This document shows positions 43,701 through 52,640 of a stretch of DNA of 64,000 nucleotides, piece by piece; the stretch's first letter is position 1, and each line of letters starts with the position of its first letter. The notes beneath the pieces are model-generated. The model searched no databases. It was not told where the DNA came from and saw only the letters and a list, made by a program, of their open reading frames with translations. The translations under genes and the position numbers were made by a program. The stretch is from Chondrosia reniformis (taxonomy: Eukaryota; Porifera; Demospongiae; Chondrillida; Chondrillidae), in contig OX359202.1 in assembly GCA_947172415.1 (NCBI GenBank), positions 5,194,899 to 5,258,898 of the forward strand, in the 5' to 3' direction.

Positions 43701-46058
43701 ACCCCCTTCAATAATGGTGCATTCAGCTAAATATTCTTCCTGTCCACTACAGTCTACAGAATTTATCCAGTCATCTTCATCTCTGTTACAATCTTGCCCT
43801 GTTATGCAATATCTCCACCAATTATTTATTGAGCTTCCAGCCCACCCCAATTGATAGCATGCAACTTCAGCATCTGGTCTTGTGAAATTGTTTCCAGGAT
43901 CTATACAAATGCTTCCCCATGCACCATGTTTGTTACATCCTTCAATCCTTCCAAAATTCAAATCTTCCAAGATCCGAATAGGAACTTTTTCAGGATCACT
44001 GACAGAACATTCAAAACCAGCTGTACCTATATATATAAATACATTTGTTAACCTATAATAGATAATTTTACTTATCCTAAACTTTTTCCAAGCACTTGAA
44101 TTAAACATTCATTGGGATATATGTATATGTTACGCACATGTACAGATTTGAACAATCCCCAGATTGGGCTGCGCAAAGCATGGATGAATGTTTTGCACAA
44201 CATCCAGGGATTGCTACTATAGTGACAGCTGAAACTCAGTCAGCGTGCCTCATGGACAAGGAATATTGTGAGGCCTTCAGAGGTTTGTTCAGAAACAGGT
44301 TCGTTGACAAGAAGAAGGTGGGCAGCAAGGTACTAACCCAGGCTAAGGGTGCATAAATCGCAGCCTTCCTGAGTTGAAGATGCAGCAGGGCAAGATGCTG
44401 ACTTCAATTTCTGGGTGAAGTCTCGTGGGTTTCGACTAATGGACTACCCTACTATTGGCTTGATATATACATGCACCAACTGTCAGACCATTATGCTACA
44501 GTAGGAATTGACTTAACAAGTGACCAATTGCAAGGTCAGAAAGTAAGAAGTGGATATATATATAGGTAGGTGGTATTCCATTCAGCTAACTGAGAAACAT
44601 AACAAAGCATGGCTGGCCATGGACAATGCCATCATCACAAACTTGCTAAAGATTGAATCAATCTCCACTTATTGGAGGTCTGCAAGCACCATGCGACACT
44701 AGCCCAAATGCTTGCCATGGCTCCACAACCTTGGGAATTTGTGCAGATGTTACACACATGGAAACCACTGGATCAAAATAGGGTGCCCACCTGCCTCAAA
44801 CAATGTGTATGACAGCTCACATGGCAAGCTGTCGCCATCCACGAAGAAAGTGGTTGCAGATCTGATGATGAAAAAGGCAACAGCTATCTCAGTGTGCTAC
44901 ATCAATGTGCAATGGCAAAGTGGTGGAAGTGACTGTGCCTTGTTTGCCCTAGCCTTTGCTGCTGACCTGTGCACTGGCGAGGATCCAGCTGGCAGAGGTT
45001 ATGATCAGAAAAAGATGCATAATCATCTGCATATATACCTGTGCTCAGTCTCAGGAAAAGTTACCCCTTTCCCGCAGATGTATATATCTACTTGAAGGCA
45101 GCAACATATAAGAAGGCCGGCCTGTGTGGAATTTCTGCCTGTATTCTGTGGTTGCAGACTATCAGATGACGGATCCATAACGATCCAGTGTACCACAGCC
45201 ATGAGTGCTACAAAGCGTGTTTGAATGTATATATAGCTGATGAGTTCTTTGACAATGGTTCCGATCACTTACCATGATATCTATTGTTTAAGTACAAACA
45301 GTAGACATAATTACAAGCACTTTCTGTAGTCTGTGTTAAAATAACGGTATATTCTGCTCTTATATAATTAACCCTCGGTGTGGATGCACTGCAGGGTTAT
45401 GGTAATCACTTTGCATGTCTGTTTGTCTGTTAGTGTGAAATCCTCTCAACTGCTTCATTTTATGGTAAAGTAGAGGTTTCAAGGGATGGCAAATCACATT
45501 ATATTGGATTTTCACTCGCGGATTGTCTAAAGGACGCTTTGTTCAAGAGTTATGTCACTTTTTTCTGTTGAACTGTACAGTTTGAGAGTTAAGTTTTCTA
45601 GTGAATTTCCAACTTTGGCAACCTTATGGTGAAATTCACTATAGTACCGAGGGTTTTGCACCTTGTTCAATCAGCTATCAGTTTAGCTACTAACCTACCC
45701 TATACACCTTTCATGATCCACGGATGGTCCGTATGAACATTGCCCTACTATACCTTAGTTCTATGTTCTGGTCGATCGTGAAGACCTACGCCATTCATGG
45801 ATTGCCCTGTGAAGTCCATGGACTGTCTTCCTATCCACACTCTGTACACTTCTTTGGAACAATTCAAGGGTTGCGCAAACAATCCCCAGGCAGGCCAATC
45901 CAAATCCATACTTTATGCATAACATATACACATACAATCAGTAGGATACACTATATGTGCGCATGCATTAAACATATAGACATCCAAAATTATAAACATA
46001 TACTATACGCACTCTTACCTGTAATAGTACACAGTAAAACTATAAACTGAGGATGCAT
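40784..46058 (-). CDS. Type I membrane receptor, SRCR-SRCR-FN3
   Basis: Six exons (46019-46058, 43658-44026, 43071-43400, 41929-42228, 40924-41017, 40784-40853) give 400 residues. Introns are phase 1 except the last (phase 2). The proposed signal exon, MHPQFIVLLCTIT, is 2 kb upstream and rests on phase, donor and hydrophobicity alone. Exon 2 is an SRCR domain (HGAWGSICIDPGNNFTRPDA, EVACYQLGWAG, YLAECTI). Exon 3 is a second SRCR (TWGYVCAQDWTDANANVICS, QLGLG, KLSNCSHTIW, WIECA). Exon 4 is FN3 (HSVTLHWTVPEQLEYYPVIH, GYSVLYSSE). Exon 5 is the membrane helix (WLVSTAVIGFLLIVAIIILI). The tail is short, with a CCCC cluster at the membrane (a likely palmitoylation site). SRCR receptors are abundant in sponges and implicated in aggregation and immune recognition; the role here is inferred. 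Confidence 0.85.
41575..41700. repeat. Inverted repeat of the GTTAATTGCACT motif family
   Basis: GAGTTAATTGCACTGAGCTA and, about 75 bp on, the near-complement ending in CATAGCCTTTGCATGGCTAA. Related single arms are at 13926, 33902 and 35338, and an inverted pair at about 26155. Confidence 0.65.
42518..42740. mobile_element. Family A hairpin-tail fragment in SRCR receptor intron
   Basis: ACACCCAAACACAGAAGTGT, then ATGGTTAAGTTACTTAAATT and TATGATTAGCCTTATCA, match the right half of the 49591-50529 copy, ending at AGCATCATTTTTGTAAATG. The left arm is nearly gone. Confidence 0.7.
44138..45110 (+). mobile_element. Transposable-element remnant with Ulp1-like cysteine protease domain
   Basis: Sits in intron 1 of the SRCR receptor on the other strand. 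The frame 44712-45095 includes GCPPASNNVYDSSHGKLS and VQWQSGGSDCALFALAFAAD, followed by LCTGEDPAGR: the Q-x-GG-x-DC-x-LFA pattern of C48 (Ulp1-like) peptidases, a domain often carried by mobile elements in animals. The element family and full borders are not clear. It looks broken and old. Confidence 0.55.
45366..45656. repeat. Possible short inverted-repeat element
   Basis: TTAACCCTCGGTGT at left and ACCGAGGGTTTT at right are inverted, about 290 bp apart, in intron 1 of the SRCR receptor. Nothing coding between them. Confidence 0.4.
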
Positions 46059-46177
46059 TTCTCTTTTGCACAACTGTAGCTATATTCAGTAGATGTATGA
46101 TGAACCTGCATGCATAAAGATATACATACTTCCACTGCCTTATAAATATGTACTTAGTAATGTTTTATAGCTATCAT

Positions 46178-47282
46178 AGAGTACGGTAGTACTCTATAAG
46201 TAGGGATGGCCGAAAAAAACATGGCCGCCCTATTCAATGTATTATCAATTAACACCTCATAAATCAACAACGTTCAGATTTTCGGTTGCATTCGTGTGTT
46301 TGCAGTCGTTTTTGCATGCTTTTCTAAACGCCAAAACATGTTACGATGCTCTACAACCTTCGCAAAGTGGTTAAACCGAAATAGGCCAAATTCTGCAATT
46401 CCTCATTTTTTCTTCTTCTTCTTCTTTTTTCAAATGAGCTAGCGCTAACATGCGAACTTACGCAGGTACATACAAATACTAAATCGTCATGAATGTTTCC
46501 GAACTAGGGAATAGGCTACCCTAGATTTCAACGCGCTCCATCCGAAGCGTGTTACTTTTGAAAGTGCCAAATTTAGGGCCTCTTTGAACGCCATTTTTTA
46601 ATTAAGTTTCAAATTCTGTGTATATAAAATAAGTAACCCGAATGAGTAATATTTGTGGTACTGCCGTTACCCGCGATCGAATTTCTTATTCGCTTTGCAG
46701 GGGCTATATACAGTCGTATTCTTAACGATTATGGACCCTTTAATATCCTAAACTGAATGTTAAAGAACGGTAGAAAACATCTTATCAAATTTGGGATCTT
46801 TTCGGACGCCATTTTTTAATTTAGAGCTCTCTATTATATCGTCTATTCTGCTACTTTATTTCGAGTTTCGCCAAGAAAACTTTCAAAACAAATATTAACA
46901 AGAAAAAAGGAGCAATACAAGTTAAAAAATGAAGTTAAAAGTAGGGATGGCACTATAACAGTGATTGGCACATCTAGAAAAAGTAACGAAACAAGAAAGT
47001 GATCATATGGTAAGGCTAACATTGCGGAAGTGGCATACTGAAACTTAACTATACACATCACTTCTATGTTTGGGCGCATCGATCCCTACTTCTAGTATAT
47101 CCATGATGCGCCCAAACATAGAAGTGATGTGTATAGTTAAGTTTCAGTATGCCACTTCTGCAATGTTAGCCTTACCATATGATCACTTTCTTGTTTCGTT
47201 ACTTTTTCTAGATGTGCCAATCACTGTTATAGTGCCATCCCTACTTTTAACTTCATTTTTGAATGTTTTTATTTAACTTGTA
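46178..47282. mobile_element. Hairpin-ended repeat family A, copy 2
   Basis: Starts with TAGAGTACGGTAGTACTCTA, then AGGGATGGCCGAAAAAAACA. It contains a TCTTCTTCTTC tract and ends in a near-perfect inverted repeat (46913-47282; arms about 165 bp). The arms include TAAGGCTAACATTGCGGAAG, TATACACATCACTTCTATGT and GGGCGCATC, with a short centre. Both arms create mirror-image shadow ORFs. No transposase. Confidence 0.85.
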
Positions 47283-48184
47283 TATATATATATTCGTGCA
47301 AAATAGAGCAAACATATTGACTTCCGGTTGCATGTGAACGAGATTTGGTAATGGCGGGCGTGACTATTTTCCGGACCAACTCGGACCCATAGCGGTAATT
47401 TAAATCACCTGGTCAGGTCCGTATATCAGTAGAAAAGGCGCAATCAATCACGTGAATGATGCATATGTAACTAGTACTCTAAAGGCTTTAAGTGACATAT
47501 TTATCTGTACGTGTTTTACCACCGTCTCCAATAAACAAAGTTTTATAGCGTTTCGTTGGTCCGTCTTTTAGTTAGACGGACCAAGTTCCACTGGTCCGGT
47601 TTGGTCCGCTTTTTAGTATTCTCCTAAAACTCTGTAATGCAAGCGTGATCGGCCAAATATTTTCTGAATTTTCAACTACTCTACAATTGCATATAATACT
47701 AGAAATATTAAAAATTTTCTACAAGTAGTTCGAGTCAGCAAACTCGAACCACTTGGCTTATACGTAACGTAGTTCTTAGATGTCCGGTTAACCGCATCCT
47801 GTCGTCGCTTGATTGCCTTTAATTTTTCAAGGTTATATCACCTAGAAAAACGAAAGCCAGCCGAACGTCCGCCATTTTGGTGACAGATATAATAAGGTTA
47901 CGAACAGGAAGAAAGCCATACGTTAACATAATTTCTGAAAACAATAAACAATATAGCGGCGCCTGCGGCGCCCCAAAAATAATGAAGATGTAGGGATGGC
48001 ACAAAAAGTACAGAAACAAGAAAGGGATGTTACACAGTGAACATTAGCTATGCATGAATCATACAACACCCTTGCTTGTAGGATTCATGTATAGCTAATG
48101 TTTCACTGTGTAACATCCCTTTCTTGTTTTTCTTGCGATTTTCAGCCTATTTCAGATTTTCGTTCCTATACCAATGTATATATA
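47283..48184. other. Spacer with short hairpins, no supported gene
   Basis: Holds a hairpin at 47556-47584 (stem TTGGTCCGTCT, 7-base loop) in a GGTCCG-rich stretch, and a larger inverted repeat at 47995-48130. A possible short exon (MADVRLAFVFL, minus strand, 47854-47886, donor-like GTGATA) has no partner. Confidence 0.4.
47995..48130. repeat. Inverted repeat with family-A-like outer arm
   Basis: AAACAAGAAAGGGATGTTAC at left is the complement of the right end. The arms (about 50 bp) also share CACAGTGAACATTAGCTATG (GTTTCACTG on the right). The left flank GGGATGGCACAAAAAGTACA resembles the family A tail, but the core differs, so this may be a subfamily. Confidence 0.75.
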
Positions 48185-48395
48185 GCCTTTTAATCTGTAA
48201 ATCTAGGACTTCAGGTAATTTTAATTACAATGTATACAGTAAAATATATGAAAGTCTAATCTTACCAGTCATTAATTATAGCTCCTTTTTATGGGGATTT
48301 AAGTCCTATGATCAGGTTAATAAAATACAGTTTAAACTAATTAGAAACTTCTTAGGACTTAATCGGAATGTACCTCTTGATGCCTTTTCACTTTC
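48185..48395 (+). mobile_element. LINE C-terminal fragment
   Basis: SRTSGNFNYNVYSKIYESLI, then NYSSFLWGFKSYDQV and KLIRNFLGLNRNVPLDA, parallel SRAYGNFHYNVFSHLYRTLV and later blocks of the LINE at 18998-20480. About 200 bp of a related but diverged element, just upstream of the CBM9-like gene. Confidence 0.8.
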
Positions 48396-48497
48396 TAATC
48401 TCAGTTCTACTGTCCTGCTCGAGCTACCACATGCATATGCTCAGGATTCATTGGACTGTACATGTTGTGCAATAAAATATTGCACAATTTCTACGAA

Positions 48498-51400
48498 ATG
48501 GCACTCCTCACATGTCTAGAACTGTATATCTTGTTTATCTTCACTCTTGTTGAGGTAGACAACGCGTACACCGTCGATCCCAAGTGCGCTCTCCCCCTCC
48601 CCAAGAGCTATGTCGCCTATCATCTGCAAAGTGGGGAGAAGATTCATGTAGATGGCAAGCTAGATGAGCCAGCTTGGGAGCGAGTGGCCTGGACCGACCC
48701 TTTCATTGGTTTGTAAGACGTGCTGTATTTAAATGTTCATGTCTGGTACACATTGGAAAGTGTACGTACTCTTCTATTAGACATTCAAGGACTCAAGTTT
48801 CCAAAGCCGCGTTACCTTACAAAGACTAAACTGAGATGGGACGACTACTATCTGTACATAGGCGCTTATCTGGAGGAGAGAGACGTGTGGGCCAACCAGA
48901 CGAAGAGCGGCACGGGAAGTGAGTCATAATGCACTGTATTCTGAGCTACACTTTGCGTAATATTCTCATATACGTGACGACGTTAATTTTTTTATTTTTG
49001 TGTGTGTTTGTTTTGCGTATATGCGCATAGTTATGGAGATAACGTTCTAGAAGTATTCGTAGATCCAGATGGAAGCACGCACTACTATAAAGAGTTTGAG
49101 ATTAATGCAATCAACATCACTTTTGATCTGGAACTCAATAAAGTTAGTGACATTCATAATTTTTTTTACAATTTCACATATATAGCAAGAGGCATTTATT
49201 CTGTATGTAGCCTTACATGAATGGAGGATCCCCAAATTACAACTGGGGAATGCCTACAATGGAATCGGGTGTATTTGTGGATGGACCGGTCAACAATCCC
49301 TTGGTTCCAGGTGAGTGTGTTTGCTGATGTCTCAAAACTGTCTGTTGGAGTAGTACGTGTCACACACATGTAGATAAGTACTGGACTGTGGAGCTTGCCT
49401 TTCCCTTCAAGGATCTCATTCATGGAACCTTTAAAGCTACAGCTCCACCAAAAGACAAGGACACTTGGAGAATCAACTTAAGCAGGTCTGTACTATCTAG
49501 CTTTCTCTCTGTATAAGTATTATTACTAAAAATAGTACTTATTAATCTTACAATCTTCTAAGTACTGACGTGATAATGTTATCTGTTATCAGAGAGTACG
49601 GTAGTACTCTCTAAGTAGGAATGGCCGAAAAAAAAAATGGCCGCCCTATCCAATGTATTAGCAATCAACACCTAATAAATCGCCAACGAAACGATTTTCG
49701 GTTATATTCGGTTATTTGCAGCGATTAATGCACGCTTTCCTAAATGCCAAAACATGTTTCGACGCTCTACACGCTCTATAGCGTTCAAAAAGCGGCTAAC
49801 TAGGAATAGACCCTCTTCCAAAATTCATTTTTTCTTCTTCTTCTTCTTCTTCTTTTATTGAATAGACTAGCGCTAATATGCGAACTTGTGCGGGCACGTA
49901 CTAGTTATAAATCGTCATAAATATTTCGGAACTAGGGAATAGACAGCCCTAAATCTGAATGCGCTCTACAATAAGCATGTTAATTGTGAAGAGCGAAAAT
50001 TGTGGTCTTCTCGGACGCCATTTTTTAATTAAGAGATCATGGTTTTCGGCATATTTCTCTTGTCTAAGACGTTATTTTGAGATCTTCGCCAAGAAAACTT
50101 TCAAATCAATTTAAAACAAGTAATATTAAGAGGAAAAAATGGGGAATACAAGTAAATAAAAAACATTTACAAAAATGATGTTAGAAGTAGAAATGGCAGT
50201 GTTCACTAATACATCTGCAAAAAGTATCGAAACAAGACACTGATTATATGATAAGGCTAATCATACAGAAGTTGCATATATACTGAAATTTAAGTAACTT
50301 AACCATACACTTCTGTGTTTGGGCGCACCATTCCTACTTAAGGTTAGTGCGCCCAAACACAGAAGTGTATGGTTAAATTACTTAAATTTCAGTATATATG
50401 CAACTTCTGTATGATTAGCCTTATCATATAATCAGTGTCTTGTTTCGATACTTTTTGCAGATGTATTAGTTAACACTGCCATTTCTACTTCTAACATCAT
50501 TTTTGTAAATGTTTTTTATTTACTTGTATTAAACAAATCTGGTTGATTCTACTAATTGAGTTGTCAGCAACAAATTCAACGATTTGGACGTTTTGATTGG
50601 TGGATCAGCAATTAAGACTTACAGCCGAATCATCAAATTTGTTGTGGATAGCTCAATTAGTACTGTAGGGTTAGCTAGATCAATAAATACAACTAGAACG
50701 ACACCATATATCGTCTAACTGTGACCAACTTATGGAAATTCATCCTTTGATTCCTCCTGTTGAAGAAGACACACCAGGTTGATAAATCAGGAACCAAATG
50801 TATCCTTAGATGTTCCACAGAATCAAAAGATGAACCTCCATAGATATATTTATATATTACATTTCTCATCCTGTTTGTCCATGCATGTCTGTAGAGCTGA
50901 GTGGAGAGTGAGAGATGTGAATGGACACTATGAGAAGGTGCCTGGTGCACCTCTAGATTATTGGGTGTGGTCGTCTCAGGAAGCACTGGCCATGCATGTA
51001 CCAGAGAGGTTTGTCTCACTATATCATAACATTGAGCCTCATAATTTGTATTATACAGCTAAACATTTTATCTTAAATTGAATTTTTAACCCTCCAATCT
51101 CTGAGGGTTAAAAATTCAATTCTGGTGTTTTTACTCTTCTTAGATATTTTTTTGAAATAACATAGGGGGTAGGAGCAAAATACTGCAGCAACCTGTATGG
51201 ATGTTTGTACATCTGTTGTTATAAAAATTGGCTATTGACTTTCTTGAAGGACTTTACCCCCCAACCCTCCTCCCCCCAAGAAACCTTGATCTAGCATTAC
51301 AGTCTAATATTATACACAAATATAGTGTTGCAGAAATTCCATTATGTGTCTGTGTGTACTGGCAGTACATGTCTGCAGGTGGGGGTTTGTTCAGTTCAGT

Positions 51401-51805
51401 GAGGATACAGTGAATAGCACCAGCTTTAAATACGATGCAGACCAGTGGGCAGTCTACACCAGTCTAGTTCAGACTTACTATGCCATGAAGGTACCTACGT
51501 AGCTATAGCTGATCTGTTTGGGTATCATATAACTGCAGCTCTACATACTAATCCTACATACTTGTAAGGGAGGTACTGGTTTCTCCATTTCTTAGGAGTT
51601 CTTTGCTATAAATGGTTACTACACTGGTCTGATGTGGCAGCTAACAAATCTACCAGACTTTGTGGCTAAAGGAGAGTGTGCATCAGTTCCAGTAATTAAC
51701 GCAACAACTTATTCATTTAATGTGACATGTCGTCCAAGAGATTTCACAAAGAATCTTGTGGGACACATCAGAGATGACAGGCTGATCTGGTTTACCAGCA
51801 AATGA
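48498..51805 (+). CDS. Secreted carbohydrate-binding family 9 (CBM9)-like protein
   Basis: Eight exons (48498-48708, 48781-48922, 49031-49142, 49211-49310, 49374-49485, 50895-51008, 51379-51490, 51596-51805) give 370 residues. The exon 2 donor is ambiguous (GTCATA fits the phase; a stronger GTGAGT four bases earlier does not). A signal peptide is likely (MALLTCLELYILFIFTLVEV). Residues 50-240 are CBM9-like: KIHVDGKLDEPAWERVAWTD, RWDDYYLYIGAYLEERDVWA, NVLEVFVDPDG, YWTVELAFPFKDL and TWRINLSR. Then come LDYWVWSSQEALAMHVPERW and GFVQFSE, the pattern of stand-alone bacterial CBM9-like proteins, in which NWVWSPQ and PERWGYVQFS-type strings are conserved. A 70-residue tail follows. It probably binds glycans outside the cell; no catalytic site is recognised. 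The seven introns rule out contamination. Intron 5 carries a family A repeat. Confidence 0.85.
49591..50529. mobile_element. Hairpin-ended repeat family A, copy 3 (in CBM9-like intron 5)
   Basis: Starts AGAGAGTACGGTAGTACTCT, then a GGAATGGCCG block and a TCTTCTTCTTC tract. It ends in a hairpin (50145-50529; arms about 185 bp) with TAAGGCTAATCATACAGAAG and ACACTTCTGTGTTTGGGCGC. The hairpin arms match each other better than they match copy 2, suggesting independent homogenisation or a separate subfamily. Confidence 0.85.
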
Positions 51806-52268
51806 GAGAAGAAGTTCTCTCCTAAGTCAAGACATGATATAAGCATGGAAGGACACCTTTGTACATCAGTGAATGAATGTTGCTGTTTTATTTGTAAAAA
51901 CTACTATAACTTTCTTGTTTATGAAACTTGTCAATGTGGATACAAAATGTATACAACAATGACTAGCTATAGTATAGCTAGAAAGAAAGACAGAGAGAGT
52001 TGTAAGGCTAACCATACAGAAGTGACCTATAACTGAAACTTAACAATACACATTACTTCTATGCTTGGGTGAAGTCTCTGGTATTATATATATATATATG
52101 TTCTTCTCTGGTTCCTCTATCCATAAATTATAAGCTATGCTCTATCTGACCAAATTGCCTGTATCTCTAATTTTAGCATATACGTGAACATGCAGGCTAC
52201 GTGCAGCCAGAAAAGCTATAGCTATTTTCTTTTTTTTTCTGACTGTATATAACCAATTACTGAAGAAA
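51806..52268. other. Spacer with family A tail fragment
   Basis: At 52005-52075, AAGGCTAACCATACAGAAGT and AATACACATTACTTCTATGC match one arm of the family A tail. A TA repeat follows near 52085. No gene seen. Confidence 0.45.
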
Positions 52269-52526
52269 ATGTCGGACGCATACGAAACGTCTGGCGAGTG
52301 CGAGGAGCTTAAGGTCTGTAAATACTGCAAAACCACCCTTGAAGGGAGCCAGTGGCAGCCGCTGACGTGTGGAACTTGCAAGCATGCCGTACACGTACGC
52401 TGTGTTCCACTCGATTATCCTCCAGCTTGCTATGGGGACAGATTCTTCAAGTTTACGTGTCGGTTTTGTAGCTATAACGGTCAAGACGTGTGTCTTCGAA
52501 TGAATATGACTTGGTTAGTAAATTGA
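52269..52526 (+). CDS. KAT14 (CSRP2BP)-like N-terminal zinc-finger exon or mini-protein
   Basis: ATG at 52269. The sequence CKYCKTTLEGSQWQPLTCGT, then CKHAVHVRC and GDRFFKFTCRFCSYNG, ending RMNMTW, has four Cys pairs or near-pairs plus His. The end resembles the KAT14 finger (GDNFFRFTCSDCS, then LKLTW), in which the next exon begins just after the Trp. A donor-like GTTAGT follows ACTTG at 52515. No downstream exon can fit before the mannosidase gene at 52641, unless that gene lies within an intron. If unspliced, an 85-residue protein results. KAT14 is an acetyltransferase subunit of the ATAC complex; here its winged-helix and GNAT parts are not seen. Likely a fragment, or the first exon of a gene with a nested neighbour. 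Confidence 0.5.
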   Translation: MSDAYETSGECEELKVCKYCKTTLEGSQWQPLTCGTCKHAVHVRCVPLDYPPACYGDRFFKFTCRFCSYNGQDVCLRMNMTWLVN

Positions 52527-52640
52527 CGTAATCTATCAAACACACACGTACATATATATATACACAGCTAACAAAATTTAACTTTTAGTGCATATTTTAT
52601 ATATCCTTCCTTAACCTAAATGTTCAATATGTAAAGTATC

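Noticed and set aside
46843-47276. Two mirror-image open frames with the same protein start on opposite strands
   Set aside because: Produced by the inverted arms of the family A tail; not genes.
47819-48019. MADVRLAFVFL start-exon candidate on the minus strand
   Set aside because: One donor-like site but no downstream exon, and the segment borders an inverted repeat.
48498-51805. CBM9-like gene as bacterial contamination
   Set aside because: Seven phase-consistent GT-AG introns, and host repeats in an intron, show it is part of this genome.
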